A stretch of DNA of 36,651 nt from NCBI GenBank assembly GCA_938075585.1, contig CALJHG010000067.1, positions 1 to 36,651 on the forward strand. Reading direction: 5' to 3'. Positions 26,391-36,651 of the stretch are shown piece by piece. Source of the stretch: an uncultured Gammaproteobacteria bacterium (GTDB taxonomy: Bacteria; Pseudomonadota; Gammaproteobacteria; Ga0077536). Under the pieces are notes generated by a model. That model saw nothing but the letters and a program-made list of their open reading frames with translations. It had not been told where the DNA came from and ran no database searches. Position 1 is the stretch's first letter. Each line of letters begins with the position of its first letter. A program made the position numbers and the translations under genes.

Positions 26391-27364
26391 ACCTGCGCAA
26401 GTGGTATTTTTGAGCCCATTTTGGAGATCTCCCTGACAAATGTTGGCATTAGGTAGCCGGGCAATTTTGCTCTGAGTTGCGCCTCCAAACTAAGTGCCTC
26501 GGCATCCGAGACCTCAAAATGCGCAGATCCCGTTACGCGGTCTAACATATGCATGTAATAAGGTAAAACTCCCGCCAAAAATAAGATTTCGGATAGTCTT
26601 ATAAGTGTCTCAGTATCGTTATTAATATTCTTCAATAAAACCGATTGATTAAGCAAGGTTATTCCGCTCTCTTTACACCTACGAAGAGATTCGATAGTTG
26701 GGTTATCTAATTCATTCGGGTGGTTAACATGAACAACAAGAGACGTTTGTAATGGTGTGTCGCGCATCAGTTTGATAAATCGCTTAGTTAGCCGACTAGG
26801 CAGTACTATAGGAAGCCTAGAATGTATACGGAGTCGTTCGACGTGCTTTATCTGATGGACTGATTCAAAAATTCTTTTTAATTCTTTATCATCTAATATC
26901 AAAGGATCGCCGCCACTTAAGATTACTTCCTTGATACTTATGTCTTGCGAAATTTGTTCGAACGCGCTTTCTAAAGCTTTCGACTTAATTATATGTTGGT
27001 ATGGAAATGCTCGCCTAAAACAGTAACGACAGTTAATTGCACAAGCGCCAGTCGTAATAAGTAAAGCCCGCCCATGATACTTTTGTAATAGGCTATTGTT
27101 TTTTTTGAGCGGTCCTTCCTCGACTGGGTCATCGCTAAAATTTTGAGGACTCACTAGCTCGTCGTTGGTGGGTAATACTTGCAGTAATAGTGGGTCATTT
27201 GGATCTCGAGGTTTGATTCGGCTCGCGTACGCTTGTGTCACTCTGAAAGGGAAATGTGTTTTCGCCGACATCAGGGGATCAATTTGGTTAATATTCAATT
27301 CTAGCAAGGACAGTAGATCCTCTATCCGAGTGTACGAGCTTACTAATTCTTTTCGCCAATTCAT
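26387..27364 (-). CDS. epmB: EF-P lysine 2,3-aminomutase-like enzyme EpmB
   Basis: EpmB converts (S)-alpha-lysine to (R)-beta-lysine, which EpmA attaches to elongation factor P. The 325-residue radical-SAM protein has its cluster motif CAINCRYC (Cys108, 112, 115) followed by FRRAFPYQ. The segments [20 protein letters not shown] and [20 protein letters not shown] are typical of the lysine aminomutase family. It is much shorter than catabolic lysine 2,3-aminomutases (over 400 residues), as expected for EpmB. It is divergent from efp across about 70 bp. Together with efp and epmA it makes the complete lysylation module. Confidence 0.95.
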
Positions 27365-27434
27365 TCTTAGGCTCTTTAGTGTTGTTCGCGTTATGATACT
27401 CTGAATTATTCTAAATAGGAGCTACTTAAGTTTT

Positions 27435-28007
27435 ATGGCAACTTATAGTACAAGTCAATTCAAGCCCGGCCTCAAGATTCTAGTCGACGGCGAACCTCAT
27501 AGCATTTTAGTCAATGATATCGTAAAACCGGGCAAAGGGCAGGCGTTTAATAGGATTAAAATTCGTAATTTGAAAAACGGCAGGGTTGGTGAAAAAACCT
27601 TAAAGTCCGGTGAAAGTATTGAGGCTGCTGACGTTTTAGAAGTGGAACTTCAATACTTATACAACGACGGTAGTGATTGGTATTTCATGGATAGCAAGAC
27701 GTTTGAGCAAGTTTCGGCTAATTTGGATGCTGTCGGAGATGCACGGTTTTGGCTTAAAGGACAAGAAATATGTGATGTCACCTTATGGAACGACCACCCT
27801 ATAGTTGTGGTGCCTCCTAATTTTGTAGTGCTGGAAGTGTCGGAGAGTGACCCTGGTCTAAAAGGTGATACTGCGTCTGGCGGAACCAAGCCTGCGGTAT
27901 TAGAAACTGGAGCCACAGTCAAAGTGCCTTTGTTCGTAGAACAAGGTGAGTCCATACGAATTGACACAAGAACTGGGGAGTATGTGTCACGTTCTAAGGA
28001 AAATTAA
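27435..28007 (+). CDS. efp: Translation elongation factor P
   Basis: EF-P rescues ribosomes stalled at polyproline stretches. The 190-residue protein has the KOW-like domain I with the modified lysine in [19 protein letters not shown]. The target is Lys34, the same number as in E. coli, and is expected to carry beta-lysine given the neighbouring epmA and epmB. Two OB-fold domains follow ([16 protein letters not shown] and [20 protein letters not shown]). AGGAG lies 13 bases before the ATG, wider than usual. epmA follows 10 bp downstream. Confidence 0.97.
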   Translation: MATYSTSQFKPGLKILVDGEPHSILVNDIVKPGKGQAFNRIKIRNLKNGRVGEKTLKSGESIEAADVLEVELQYLYNDGSDWYFMDSKTFEQVSANLDAVGDARFWLKGQEICDVTLWNDHPIVVVPPNFVVLEVSESDPGLKGDTASGGTKPAVLETGATVKVPLFVEQGESIRIDTRTGEYVSRSKEN

Positions 28008-28017
28008 GGCTCACGGA

Positions 28018-28962
28018 ATGGATGACTCAAAGTCTGACAATGCCAAAACTCGCGAGGTATTCCGACGTCGTGCGCTCTTACTCCAAAAGATCCGAACATA
28101 TTTCAGTTCTGAGGGAGTTACCGAGGTTAATACGCCAGTTTTGAGTGAGTTTGGATCCTGTGAGCCGGCATTAAAAAATCTGTCGTTAAATAAAGGTAGA
28201 AGGAAGTATCTTAGAACATCGTCAGAAAGTTCTTTGAAGCAGCTTTTATCACATAACTTAGGGGATGTTTATGAAATAGGACCTGTGTTTCGTGATGAAG
28301 AAATTGGTCCCTGTCACCTCGAAGAATTTACTATGGTTGAGTGGTACAGAACTAATGTAGAGTTACTTTTTCTCATTGAGGACGTAAGATGTTTATTAGC
28401 TCGGTGTGGATATCAGGATACTATAGACATAACGACGTATGCCGAGTTGTTTCAAAATGCGAGTGGTTTAAATCCTCATAATTGTGGTAATTCAGAACTT
28501 GTTTCATGTGCTATTGAGAAGGGAGTGGACTTAAAAGAGTGTGATTTAAACGATAGAGCTCTTTTGCTGGATGCCGTCTATGTTTCGGTCGTCGAACCAT
28601 TGTTAAAATCATTTAGCCCCGTTTTTATTATTGATTATCCAAAGGAGCATCGCGCTTATGCGCGCCTGTCTGGGACAACTGAAACGGTTGCCCTTCGGTT
28701 TGAATTGATAATTAATGGTATTGAAATAGCAAATGGGTACGATGAAATTACCGAAAGCTTGGAGCAAAAAGATAGGTTTAATGCAGAAAATAGGCTAAGA
28801 AAGAGAAGAGGATTAGAGCAAATAGAGCCCGATGCAGCTTGGTTGGATGCGCTTTCGTCGGGTGTGCCGTCAGTTTGCGGTGTCGCATTAGGGCTAGAGC
28901 GATTAGAGATGGCATTGTGGGAAATTTCCGATATTCGAAGTCTTGGTATAAAATCATATTAA
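28018..28962 (+). CDS. epmA: EF-P--(R)-beta-lysine ligase EpmA (GenX/PoxA)
   Basis: EpmA is a lysyl-tRNA synthetase paralogue without anticodon-binding domain that transfers (R)-beta-lysine to Lys34 of EF-P. The protein from the ATG at 28018 has 314 residues (E. coli 325). Class II synthetase motifs are visible: VYEIGPVFRDEEIGPCHLEE (motif 2) and GVALGLERLEMALW (motif 3), with ELIINGIEIANGYDEI in between. In-frame starts upstream (27946, 27982) would overlap efp and add residues unlike the family, so the later ATG is preferred. The efp-epmA spacing indicates one operon. Confidence 0.95.
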   Translation: MDDSKSDNAKTREVFRRRALLLQKIRTYFSSEGVTEVNTPVLSEFGSCEPALKNLSLNKGRRKYLRTSSESSLKQLLSHNLGDVYEIGPVFRDEEIGPCHLEEFTMVEWYRTNVELLFLIEDVRCLLARCGYQDTIDITTYAELFQNASGLNPHNCGNSELVSCAIEKGVDLKECDLNDRALLLDAVYVSVVEPLLKSFSPVFIIDYPKEHRAYARLSGTTETVALRFELIINGIEIANGYDEITESLEQKDRFNAENRLRKRRGLEQIEPDAAWLDALSSGVPSVCGVALGLERLEMALWEISDIRSLGIKSY

Positions 28963-29023
28963 TTAATTAGTTACAGATGATACCTCACAATAAACTTTTA
29001 ATTTTCTGGCTGCGCCTCGAACT

Positions 29024-30943
29024 ATGCAAAAATACCTGAAGTCCTCGGCTGCACAGCTGCTCTCGAAAAATGGTGATTTAAAAGAACATCTTTCGGGATT
29101 TAGTGAGAGACTAGAACAACAAGTGATGGCGGAGGAAGTGGCAACCGCGATAGACGCTGAAGAGGTGTTGATTTGTGAGGCCGGTACCGGCACCGGGAAA
29201 ACACTAGGGTATCTTGCGCCGATATTTCTGTCTAGTAAGAAGTCAATTGTTTCAACCGCCACTAAGGCTCTCCAAGATCAGCTCTATCATCGAGACATTC
29301 CTGTTCTTAACAACTCAGTCTCTTCTGCAAAAAGTTTCGCGTTATTGAAAGGGAGGCAAAATTACTTATGCATTTATAGAATGAATAAAAGCTTCGGAGA
29401 TCCCCGGCTTGATGCACTGAACCAACGATTGCTTGGTAAGACTAGTGAGTGGGCAGAACAGACCGTGACGGGAGACTTAGATGAGTTCAAAACCCTTGAG
29501 GATGGCTCGTATTTGAGACCTTTTATTACATCAACTGCAGAGAATTGTTTGGGCGCCGATTGTCCTGCTTTTAGTGACTGTTATGTAGTTAAGGTACGGA
29601 AAGAGGCAGCCGCGGCTGATGTCGTTGTCGTGAATCATCACCTTCTATTTGCAGACATAGAGCTAAAGGAGAGTGGGTTTGCTGAGTTATTGCCCGACGC
29701 GGATGTAGTAGTTCTAGATGAGGCTCATAAAGTACCTGACATTGCTTCATTATTCTTTAGTCGTTCTATATCGACACGGCAAATCTCAATGTTTTGTCAG
29801 GACTGTAGGCAGGCAGTTCAAAAAGAAGCTCCCGACATGTTGGTACTAACCTCTGAGTTAGAAAGACTTGAACAGTGTCAGCGTAGTCTTCGTGCCCAGG
29901 TCAAATCGAAAAATTCTAGGCTAACGTGGGATAGTCAAAAGACCAATGCTGTTTTAAACAAAAAGGTTGGTGATGTAGGAGACCTGTTGAGAACGGTGGG
30001 AGAACAACTTGAAATAGCTGAAGAACGTGGAATTGAGCTGGCAAATTGTTACGAGCGAGCTATCAACTTGAAGGACCGGTGGACTGTATTTGAAAACGAT
30101 ACGACTCCTGACCACGTGCATTGGATAGAACTTGCCAATCACAACTTCACTTTTTTTGATACTCCTATCAATGTCGCTGAAGAATTTTCTAGCCTAGTTG
30201 AGAAGTCAGGTATTTCTTGGATCATGACATCCGCAACCTTGTCTGTAAAAGGCGATTTTAGTTACTTTAAGAATTGCTTAGGATTACAGACCGCGAAGGA
30301 ATGCTTTCTAGAGAGCCCCTTTGATTATAAAGAACAAGCCTTGCTGTATCTTCCAGGTTTAGAAGTAGCACCTAACGATGCTGACTATGAAAAGCGCTTA
30401 GTAGAGTCTGCTTTGCCTTTATTAGAGGCAAGTAAAGGGCGAGCATTTTTTTTATTCACAAGCTATCGATCTTTAAATGCTACTGCCGCTATCATGCGAA
30501 ATTTAAATCAATACCCATTGTTAGTGCAGGGCGAGGCCCCTCGTAACCAAATTTTAAAAAGTTTCCACACTACACCTAACGCTGTTCTACTTGGGACATC
30601 TTCGTTTTGGGAAGGTGTCGATGTGCGAGGGCAGCAATTAAGCTTGGTCATCATCGACAAATTACCGTTTATGCCGCCCACTGATCCAGTTATAGAGGCT
30701 CGTATCAATCGCCTGACAGAAAAAGGTGAAAATGCATTCGAGAAAATACAGATTCCTCATGCAGTGACAGTTTTGAAGCAAGGAGCGGGAAGACTTATCC
30801 GCGACTGCGATGATCGAGGAGTACTAATGATAGGCGATAACCGACTTGAAACACGCGGTTATGGTGAAATTTTTCTGCGCTCTTTGCCTCCAATGAGACA
30901 GACTAGTGATGTTGAGGATGTACAGATCTTTTTTGGCTCTTGA
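29024..30943 (+). CDS. yoaA: XPD/DinG-family Fe-S DNA helicase YoaA
   Basis: YoaA is a superfamily 2, 5'-to-3' DNA helicase that in E. coli works with HolC in repair of damaged forks. The 639-residue length equals E. coli YoaA (636) rather than DinG. Walker A is EAGTGTGKT (residues 52-60) and the DEAH box is VVVLDEAHK (228-236). The Fe-S cluster cysteines are Cys116, 175, 180 and 186. The C-terminal helicase motifs include FLFTSYRSL, LLGTSSFWEGVDVRGQQLS and AVTVLKQGAGRLIRD. It follows epmA by 61 bp on the same strand. No defect is seen. Confidence 0.93.
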   Translation: MQKYLKSSAAQLLSKNGDLKEHLSGFSERLEQQVMAEEVATAIDAEEVLICEAGTGTGKTLGYLAPIFLSSKKSIVSTATKALQDQLYHRDIPVLNNSVSSAKSFALLKGRQNYLCIYRMNKSFGDPRLDALNQRLLGKTSEWAEQTVTGDLDEFKTLEDGSYLRPFITSTAENCLGADCPAFSDCYVVKVRKEAAAADVVVVNHHLLFADIELKESGFAELLPDADVVVLDEAHKVPDIASLFFSRSISTRQISMFCQDCRQAVQKEAPDMLVLTSELERLEQCQRSLRAQVKSKNSRLTWDSQKTNAVLNKKVGDVGDLLRTVGEQLEIAEERGIELANCYERAINLKDRWTVFENDTTPDHVHWIELANHNFTFFDTPINVAEEFSSLVEKSGISWIMTSATLSVKGDFSYFKNCLGLQTAKECFLESPFDYKEQALLYLPGLEVAPNDADYEKRLVESALPLLEASKGRAFFLFTSYRSLNATAAIMRNLNQYPLLVQGEAPRNQILKSFHTTPNAVLLGTSSFWEGVDVRGQQLSLVIIDKLPFMPPTDPVIEARINRLTEKGENAFEKIQIPHAVTVLKQGAGRLIRDCDDRGVLMIGDNRLETRGYGEIFLRSLPPMRQTSDVEDVQIFFGS

Positions 30944-31034
30944 ATTCGATGTAACTATTTACAACATACCCATTGGAAACAACTATTTTTAGGTTTCTTG
31001 TATACTGTGTAAATAGACTTAGCAAGTGAGAAAA

Positions 31035-31679
31035 ATGAGAATGAGTGACACAAGCGTTCTGGTTGCGAAAGTGGCAACTATGTTGAAAATGCAAAACGAG
31101 ATGAATTGCCGCGTCGACATTAATTGGATTGATCGAAATCGAGAATGGTACCGCGCTATTTGGATCGAATGCGCGGAACTAATGGATCATTTTGGCCATT
31201 GGAAATGGTGGAAGCATTCTTCAACAGACCTTCCGCAAGTAGTTTTAGAAATTGTCGATATCTGGCATTTTGGCTTGAGTCTTAAGCTTACACAATCGAA
31301 GAATGTCTCTGATTTAGCAGAAGAAATTGCCTCTGACTGGAATAGCCAGACCGATGATTTTGAGTTCCTAGATGGGGTTGAAAAAATTGCGCTAGACGCC
31401 CTTCGCAATAGGGAATTCAACGCGGCATTAGTGAGAGTGCTTTTGGTGAAATGTGATGCTGATTTTAACACCTTGTACAGAAACTATGTTGGCAAAAACG
31501 TTCTAAATCTCTTTCGACAAGAAAATGGTTACAAAGAGGGGACGTATAAAAAAATATGGGGTGGAGAGGAAGATAACGAAGTCCTAGCTCGGCTTATGTT
31601 AGACATGAATAGCGATTCAGATTCTTTTGTTACAGAAGTACAGAAGCTCCTAGAGCTGAACTATCCTTTTAATGACTAG
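31035..31679 (+). CDS. Dimeric dUTP diphosphatase (all-alpha NTP-PPase fold)
   Basis: Dimeric dUTPases hydrolyse dUTP to dUMP, keeping uracil out of DNA and supplying dTMP synthesis. They are unrelated to trimeric Dut and share the MazG fold. Diagnostic segments are DINWIDRNREWYRAIWIECA followed by ELMDHFGHWKWWK, and PQVVLEIVDIWHFGLSLKL, where the E-x3-D and E-x2-D acidic pairs bind metal. The C-terminal FRQENGYKEGTYKKIWGGEE segment is also typical. Length is about 214 residues. ATG at 31035 or 31041 may be used; GTG at 31026 is a further in-frame option. TATACT (31001-31006) may be the -10 box. The gene is convergent with trxB. Confidence 0.92.
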   Translation: MRMSDTSVLVAKVATMLKMQNEMNCRVDINWIDRNREWYRAIWIECAELMDHFGHWKWWKHSSTDLPQVVLEIVDIWHFGLSLKLTQSKNVSDLAEEIASDWNSQTDDFEFLDGVEKIALDALRNREFNAALVRVLLVKCDADFNTLYRNYVGKNVLNLFRQENGYKEGTYKKIWGGEEDNEVLARLMLDMNSDSDSFVTEVQKLLELNYPFND

Positions 31680-31720
31680 ATCTATTGACGCATTTCCAGG
31701 ATTTTAAAGTTTTGTCTCGC

Positions 31721-32773
<1,053 letters not shown>

Positions 32774-32781
32774 TTATCACC

Positions 32782-33783
32782 ATGACAGACTTACCTAAAC
32801 AGATGAAAGGAATTCAGATTCAAGAGCCGGGAGGACCAGAGGTACTTGCACTAACGGTGTGCGACATACCTACTATCGCAAACTCTGAGGTTTTGATAAA
32901 GGTTCATGCGGCCGGAGTCAATCGTCCCGATTGCTTGCAGAGAGCTGGTTTATATATTGCGCCAGAGAATGCTAGCGCGTTGCCGGGCCTCGAAGTTTCT
33001 GGGGAGATTGTTGCTACGGGTACGAACGCGGGGAAATGGAATGTAGGAGACAAAGTAGTAGCATTGACACATGGAGGCGGTTATGCCGAATACTGCACTG
33101 CGGAGCACTCGCATTGCCTACCATGGCCAATAGGACTGAGCTCAGAAGAAGCTGCCGCGCTGCCTGAGACGACGTTTACCGTGTATCATAATTTGATTGA
33201 GAGAGGTGAGCTCAAACAAGGAGAATCTGTTTTAATCCATGGCGGGAGCAGTGGGATTGGATCCACCGCAATACAGATAGCTAGGGCGACTGGGGCGAGA
33301 GTAATCGTAACAGCAGGAAATACTGAGAAATGTAATTATTGCTTAAGACTAGGGGCAGATTTTGCGATTAATTATAACGAAATCGACTTTGTCAAAGAAA
33401 TCAGTGTCATACAAAACGATTCCGGCGTCGATGTGGTTCTTGATATGGTGGCCGGTTCATATGTGAAAAGAAATGTCGGGCTTTTGGCGCCCGATGGAAG
33501 ATACATAATGATCGCTTTTTTGGGTGGCATCAAAGCTGAGTTAAATTTCGGACAATTTCTGACGAAAAGATTGGCTATGAAAGGTTCTACCCTTCGGCCA
33601 CAATCGGTCGCTCAAAAAGCTGCTATAGCGGCACAAGTGCATACTCATGTTTGGCCGCTAGTGGAAGATCGCAAAGTAACCAGCAACATATATGCGTCTT
33701 TTCCGCTAGCGGATGCGAGCAAAGCTCACCGCCTTATGGAGAGTAGTGCACACCTAGGCAAGATCGTCTTAAAGATTATATAA
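32782..33783 (+). CDS. NAD(P)H:quinone oxidoreductase, PIG3/QOR type
   Basis: The 333-residue protein belongs to the medium-chain dehydrogenase superfamily without zinc ligands. The segments AAGVNRPDCLQRAGLYIAPE and GGGYAEYCTAEHSHCLPWP are typical of the PIG3 branch (human TP53I3). The NAD(P)-binding loop is SVLIHGGSSGIGSTAIQIAR, and LAMKGSTLRPQSVAQKAA lies near the C-terminus. Enzymes of this type reduce quinones or alpha,beta-unsaturated carbonyls; the physiological substrate is not predictable. It opens a plus-strand run with metK and ahcY but is separated from metK by 114 bp. Confidence 0.88.
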   Translation: MTDLPKQMKGIQIQEPGGPEVLALTVCDIPTIANSEVLIKVHAAGVNRPDCLQRAGLYIAPENASALPGLEVSGEIVATGTNAGKWNVGDKVVALTHGGGYAEYCTAEHSHCLPWPIGLSSEEAAALPETTFTVYHNLIERGELKQGESVLIHGGSSGIGSTAIQIARATGARVIVTAGNTEKCNYCLRLGADFAINYNEIDFVKEISVIQNDSGVDVVLDMVAGSYVKRNVGLLAPDGRYIMIAFLGGIKAELNFGQFLTKRLAMKGSTLRPQSVAQKAAIAAQVHTHVWPLVEDRKVTSNIYASFPLADASKAHRLMESSAHLGKIVLKII

Positions 33784-33790
33784 TGTCGTA

Positions 33791-33806
33791 TGCAGACAGT
33801 TCTGCA
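33791..33806 (+). terminator. Small hairpin after the quinone oxidoreductase gene
   Basis: TGCAGA (33791-33796) and TCTGCA (33801-33806) pair around a CAGT loop, 8 bases after the stop codon. No T-tract follows, so this may be a transcript-end or stability hairpin rather than a classical terminator. Confidence 0.3.
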
Positions 33807-33879
33807 CAGTGATTTAGCTAGCCGTAACCTTCGCTAGGTAGAAGCTTAGCTGTCCGCTCTATATAAGAAATTATCGTTG

Positions 33880-33891
33880 CCCTCAGGAGGG
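33880..33891 (+). promoter_or_regulatory. metK ribosome binding site within a small palindrome
   Basis: The near-perfect Shine-Dalgarno AGGAGG (33885-33890) stands 7 bases before the ATG at 33898 and decides this start over the upstream TTG at 33877. It lies in CCCT-CAGG-AGGG (33880-33891), which could fold and partly hide it. I could not match the 114-bp leader to any known SAM riboswitch. Confidence 0.45.
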
Positions 33892-33897
33892 TTCGAA

Positions 33898-35064
33898 ATG
33901 AAATCAGATTATTTGTTTACCAGCGAATCCGTGTCGGAAGGACATCCCGATAAAGTATGTGACAGAATTTCTGATGCTATCGTAGACGCTTACCTTGGAG
34001 CAGATCCACTTTCAAGGGTGGCAGTCGAGACATTAACCACTACCAATCGTATTGTGATCGCGGGTGAGGTGCGTGGACCCAGCGCAATAGATCAGGCTGC
34101 TATTGAACAGATTGCTAGAAGTGCAGTAAAAAACATCGGTTATGAGCAAGATGGTTTTCATTGGGAAAATGCTGATGTTAGTTGCCATGTGCATAATCAA
34201 TCGACCGACATCGCTCAAGGTGTCGATAGCGCTCAGGATAAAGACGAGGGTGCTGGAGACCAAGGCATCATGTTTGGTTACGCTTGCCAGGAAACTGAGG
34301 TTTTGATGCCCGCGCCCATACATTACAGTCATCGGATTTTAGAAAATTTGGCTGCCGCCCGTCATCGAGGAGATGCCAACGGGTTGGGACCTGATTCTAA
34401 GAGTCAAATTACTCTCCGGTATTGCGATGGTAAGCCCGTTGGTGCGACTTCTATTGTCGTTTCTACTCAGCATGTCGAAGAATTAAGCCAAGACGATGTT
34501 AGAGAATTAGTCAGGCCATACGTGGTCGCATCGATCCCAGACGGTTGGATGTGTAGTGACCAAGAATTTTATGTTAATCCCACAGGACGTTTTGTAATTG
34601 GCGGTCCGGACGGTGACGCTGGACTAACTGGTAGGAAAATTATTGTTGATACATATGGTGGTGCCGCCCCTCATGGCGGAGGGGCGTTTTCAGGGAAAGA
34701 CCCTACGAAGGTTGATCGGTCGGCTGCATATGTTTGTAGATACCTCGCGAAGAATATTGTTGCAGCAGGCTTTAGTGACAAATGTACAATACAGCTTGCT
34801 TACGCGATTGGCGTAGCAAAACCTTTGTCCATCTATGTTGACACCCACGGGACCGGTACAGTTAGTGAGAAGGTCCTAGAAGGTGCGCTTGGCAAAGTCA
34901 TTGATCTGAGTCCAAGAGGAATACGAGAGCATTTAGAATTGAGTCGACCTATATACGAGCGCACAGCCGCTTACGGACATTTTGGACGGACGCCGGATGT
35001 TGACGGTGGGTTTACTTGGGAAAAAACAGATCTTGTTGAGGCTCTAAAAAGTGAGCTTTCTTAA
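33898..35064 (+). CDS. metK: S-adenosylmethionine synthase MetK
   Basis: MetK makes S-adenosylmethionine from methionine and ATP. The 388-residue protein shows [20 protein letters not shown] at the N-terminus, [16 protein letters not shown] (ATP-binding), [20 protein letters not shown] and the phosphate loop [19 protein letters not shown]. The length is close to E. coli MetK (384). The strong AGGAGG before the ATG suggests high expression. The next gene, ahcY, recycles S-adenosylhomocysteine, so the pair forms the methyl-cycle unit. Confidence 0.97.
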   Translation: MKSDYLFTSESVSEGHPDKVCDRISDAIVDAYLGADPLSRVAVETLTTTNRIVIAGEVRGPSAIDQAAIEQIARSAVKNIGYEQDGFHWENADVSCHVHNQSTDIAQGVDSAQDKDEGAGDQGIMFGYACQETEVLMPAPIHYSHRILENLAAARHRGDANGLGPDSKSQITLRYCDGKPVGATSIVVSTQHVEELSQDDVRELVRPYVVASIPDGWMCSDQEFYVNPTGRFVIGGPDGDAGLTGRKIIVDTYGGAAPHGGGAFSGKDPTKVDRSAAYVCRYLAKNIVAAGFSDKCTIQLAYAIGVAKPLSIYVDTHGTGTVSEKVLEGALGKVIDLSPRGIREHLELSRPIYERTAAYGHFGRTPDVDGGFTWEKTDLVEALKSELS

Positions 35065-35145
35065 GTGTGTGCACGTAAGTTTAAATGTGCGTAAAAAATT
35101 TAACCGTTTTATAGTTTGAAAAAATATCATACAGAGGATTTAAAA

Positions 35146-36594
35146 GTGCTTCAGAAAACTAAAAATAGTAGCGTTACTAAGACTAGAAAATCGAAGGTTA
35201 AAAAAGATTTCGTAGTCGCCGACCTCACGTTAGCTGATTTTGGGCGTAAAGAAATAGCACTGGCCGAACAAGAAATGCCTGGCTTAATGTCTTTACGGGA
35301 TGAATTCGGAAAAACGAAGCCTCTCAAGGGCGCGCGTATAACTGGATCGTTACATATGACCATTCAGACCGCCGTCTTGATAGAAACGTTGCAGCACCTA
35401 GGGGCCAAAGTAAGATGGGCTAGTTGTAATATATTCTCTACGCAGAACCATGCTGCCGCCGCGATTGCTAAAGGAGGTACTCCAGTCTATGCAGTGAAAG
35501 GCGAGTCGATAGAGGACTACTGGTCTTACACGGATAAGATACTAGATTGGGGCAATGGGAAAGGGCCCAATATGATTTTGGACGATGGCGGCGACGCTAC
35601 GATTTTTGTGATACTCGGATACCAAGCTGAAGAAGATCCATCGATTTTGGAAAGGGCACCAGCTAATGAGGAAGAGGCGTTACTTTTCGCTCAATTGAAA
35701 AAATCCATGAAAAGGGATCCCGGTCGATTTCATCGGATTCTTACTGATATCCGCGGAGTTACGGAAGAGACTACGACAGGTGTACACAGACTCTATCAAC
35801 TCCTGGAAAAGAATCAGTTGTTGTTTCCTGCGATGAACGTGAACGACTCAGTGACTAAATCAAAGTTCGATAACCTGTATGGGTGCCGGCATTCGCTAGT
35901 GGATGCAATTTTTAGAGCGACAGATGTCATGATTTCTGGAAAAGTTGCGGTAGTTGCTGGGTATGGCGACGTCGGGAAGGGTTCGTGCCAGTCATTGAAA
36001 GGTCAGGGTGCGCGTGTGATCGTTACTGAGATTGATCCTATTTGTGCTCTTCAAGCGGCTATGGAAGGGTATGAAGTGATGCCCATGGATCAAGCATGTC
36101 TCGAAGGGGACATATTTGTGACAACAACCGGTAACGCGGATGTGATTACAGAGCAGCATATGAAAAAAATGAAGGATTTGGCTATTGTTTGTAACATCGG
36201 TCATTTCGACAGTGAGATACAAGTTGAAAAACTCAAAAAATACAAATGGACCGAAATCAAGCCGCAAGTTCATAAAATTGCTATCAAGCCGAACAAAAGC
36301 ATTCTTCTCTTAGCTGAAGGGAGATTAGTTAACTTAGGATGCGCTACCGGTCATCCTAGCTTTGTTATGTCGGCAAGTTTTACGAATCAGACTATAGCGC
36401 AAATTGAGATGTTCAATCATCCAGAACGCTACCCACTTGGGGTATACGTGTTGCCTAAACTATTAGACGAAAAGGTGGCTCGATTGCACTTAGACAAGCT
36501 AGGTGTTGGTTTGGATACGCTGAAGAAAAAACAGGCTGATTATATTGGCGTTCCCGTGAATGGGCCCTATAAACCGGATCACTATAGATACTGA
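35146..36594 (+). CDS. ahcY: Adenosylhomocysteinase AhcY
   Basis: AhcY hydrolyses S-adenosylhomocysteine to adenosine and homocysteine, relieving inhibition of methyltransferases. Motifs include [51 protein letters not shown], the NAD-binding [20 protein letters not shown] and the invariant C-terminal KPDHYRY. GTG at 35146 is preferred because GAGGA lies 7 bases upstream; the TTG at 35116 would add 10 residues. The resulting 482-residue protein is the long bacterial form, with a lysine-rich N-terminal tail. It lies 81 bp after metK. The 57 bp beyond the stop contain a short GGGC/GCCC hairpin and no gene. Confidence 0.97.
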   Translation: MLQKTKNSSVTKTRKSKVKKDFVVADLTLADFGRKEIALAEQEMPGLMSLRDEFGKTKPLKGARITGSLHMTIQTAVLIETLQHLGAKVRWASCNIFSTQNHAAAAIAKGGTPVYAVKGESIEDYWSYTDKILDWGNGKGPNMILDDGGDATIFVILGYQAEEDPSILERAPANEEEALLFAQLKKSMKRDPGRFHRILTDIRGVTEETTTGVHRLYQLLEKNQLLFPAMNVNDSVTKSKFDNLYGCRHSLVDAIFRATDVMISGKVAVVAGYGDVGKGSCQSLKGQGARVIVTEIDPICALQAAMEGYEVMPMDQACLEGDIFVTTTGNADVITEQHMKKMKDLAIVCNIGHFDSEIQVEKLKKYKWTEIKPQVHKIAIKPNKSILLLAEGRLVNLGCATGHPSFVMSASFTNQTIAQIEMFNHPERYPLGVYVLPKLLDEKVARLHLDKLGVGLDTLKKKQADYIGVPVNGPYKPDHYRY

Positions 36595-36651
36595 TCATTA
36601 TATGTTGCACATTGTTGCGGTGGTGAGTGGGCTGACTTGCCCCTGCTAGGT

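Noticed and set aside
33784-33897. Possible SAM riboswitch in the metK leader
   Set aside because: The leader has small hairpins, but I could not match it to the SAM-I, SAM-II or SAM/SAH consensus. A covariance search would decide.
35065-35145. Possible S-adenosylhomocysteine riboswitch before ahcY
   Set aside because: The gap is A+T-rich, only 81 bp long and lacks the conserved G-rich core of that riboswitch class.

Overview
The window looks like chromosomal DNA of a free-living gammaproteobacterium with moderate to low G+C, probably marine and oligotrophic. Markers pointing there are an OprI/Lpp-type alanine-zipper lipoprotein, the EpmA/EpmB/EF-P lysylation set, ParE-ParC, XseB-IspA, YoaA, HslR and a dimeric dUTPase. 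Gene packing is tight: two convergent gene pairs share a CTAA stop overlap, another is 2 bp apart, and no gene-free stretch exceeds about 240 bp. I saw no tRNA, rRNA, insertion sequence, prophage or CRISPR array.

Region 1 (about 1-16.2 kb) is a molybdenum island. It holds most of the molybdenum cofactor pathway (moaC, moaD, moaE, moeA, mobA, moaA, moaB/mog) and a tungstate/molybdate-type ABC permease and ATPase without a binding protein. It also holds a complete three-subunit molybdo-hydroxylase of the CoxMSL/xanthine dehydrogenase family with a CoxG-like protein. The large subunit lacks the active-site signatures of both classical CO dehydrogenase forms, so its substrate is unknown. Embedded in the island are an isolated but canonical-looking pqqB, directly after moaE, and a DUF1329/DUF1302 pair, which is probably an envelope system for hydrophobic compounds. 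An FkbM-type methyltransferase is cut by the left edge. The minus-strand run coxM-coxS-coxL-coxG-moaA-tupB-tupC-mobA looks like one operon making, supplying and using the cofactor. A long RNA hairpin follows moaA, and mobA has no standard start codon.

Region 2 (about 15.2-19.5 kb) is housekeeping: hslR, an L,D-transpeptidase convergent with an Lpp-type lipoprotein (its likely substrate), mazG, and xseB-ispA.

Region 3 (19.6-22.1 kb) is a three-gene unit of rubrerythrin without its rubredoxin tail, a double-cluster Fe-S/CCG-domain protein and DUF3501. Ahead of it is a promoter with repeated AGACT/AGTCT elements, including a perfect 17-nt palindrome. This is the best candidate in the window for an incompletely described system, probably peroxide or redox related.

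Region 4 (22.2-36.6 kb) is core metabolism and information processing: parE-parC, epmB divergent from efp-epmA, yoaA, dut, trxB divergent from a quinone oxidoreductase, and metK-ahcY for the S-adenosylmethionine cycle.
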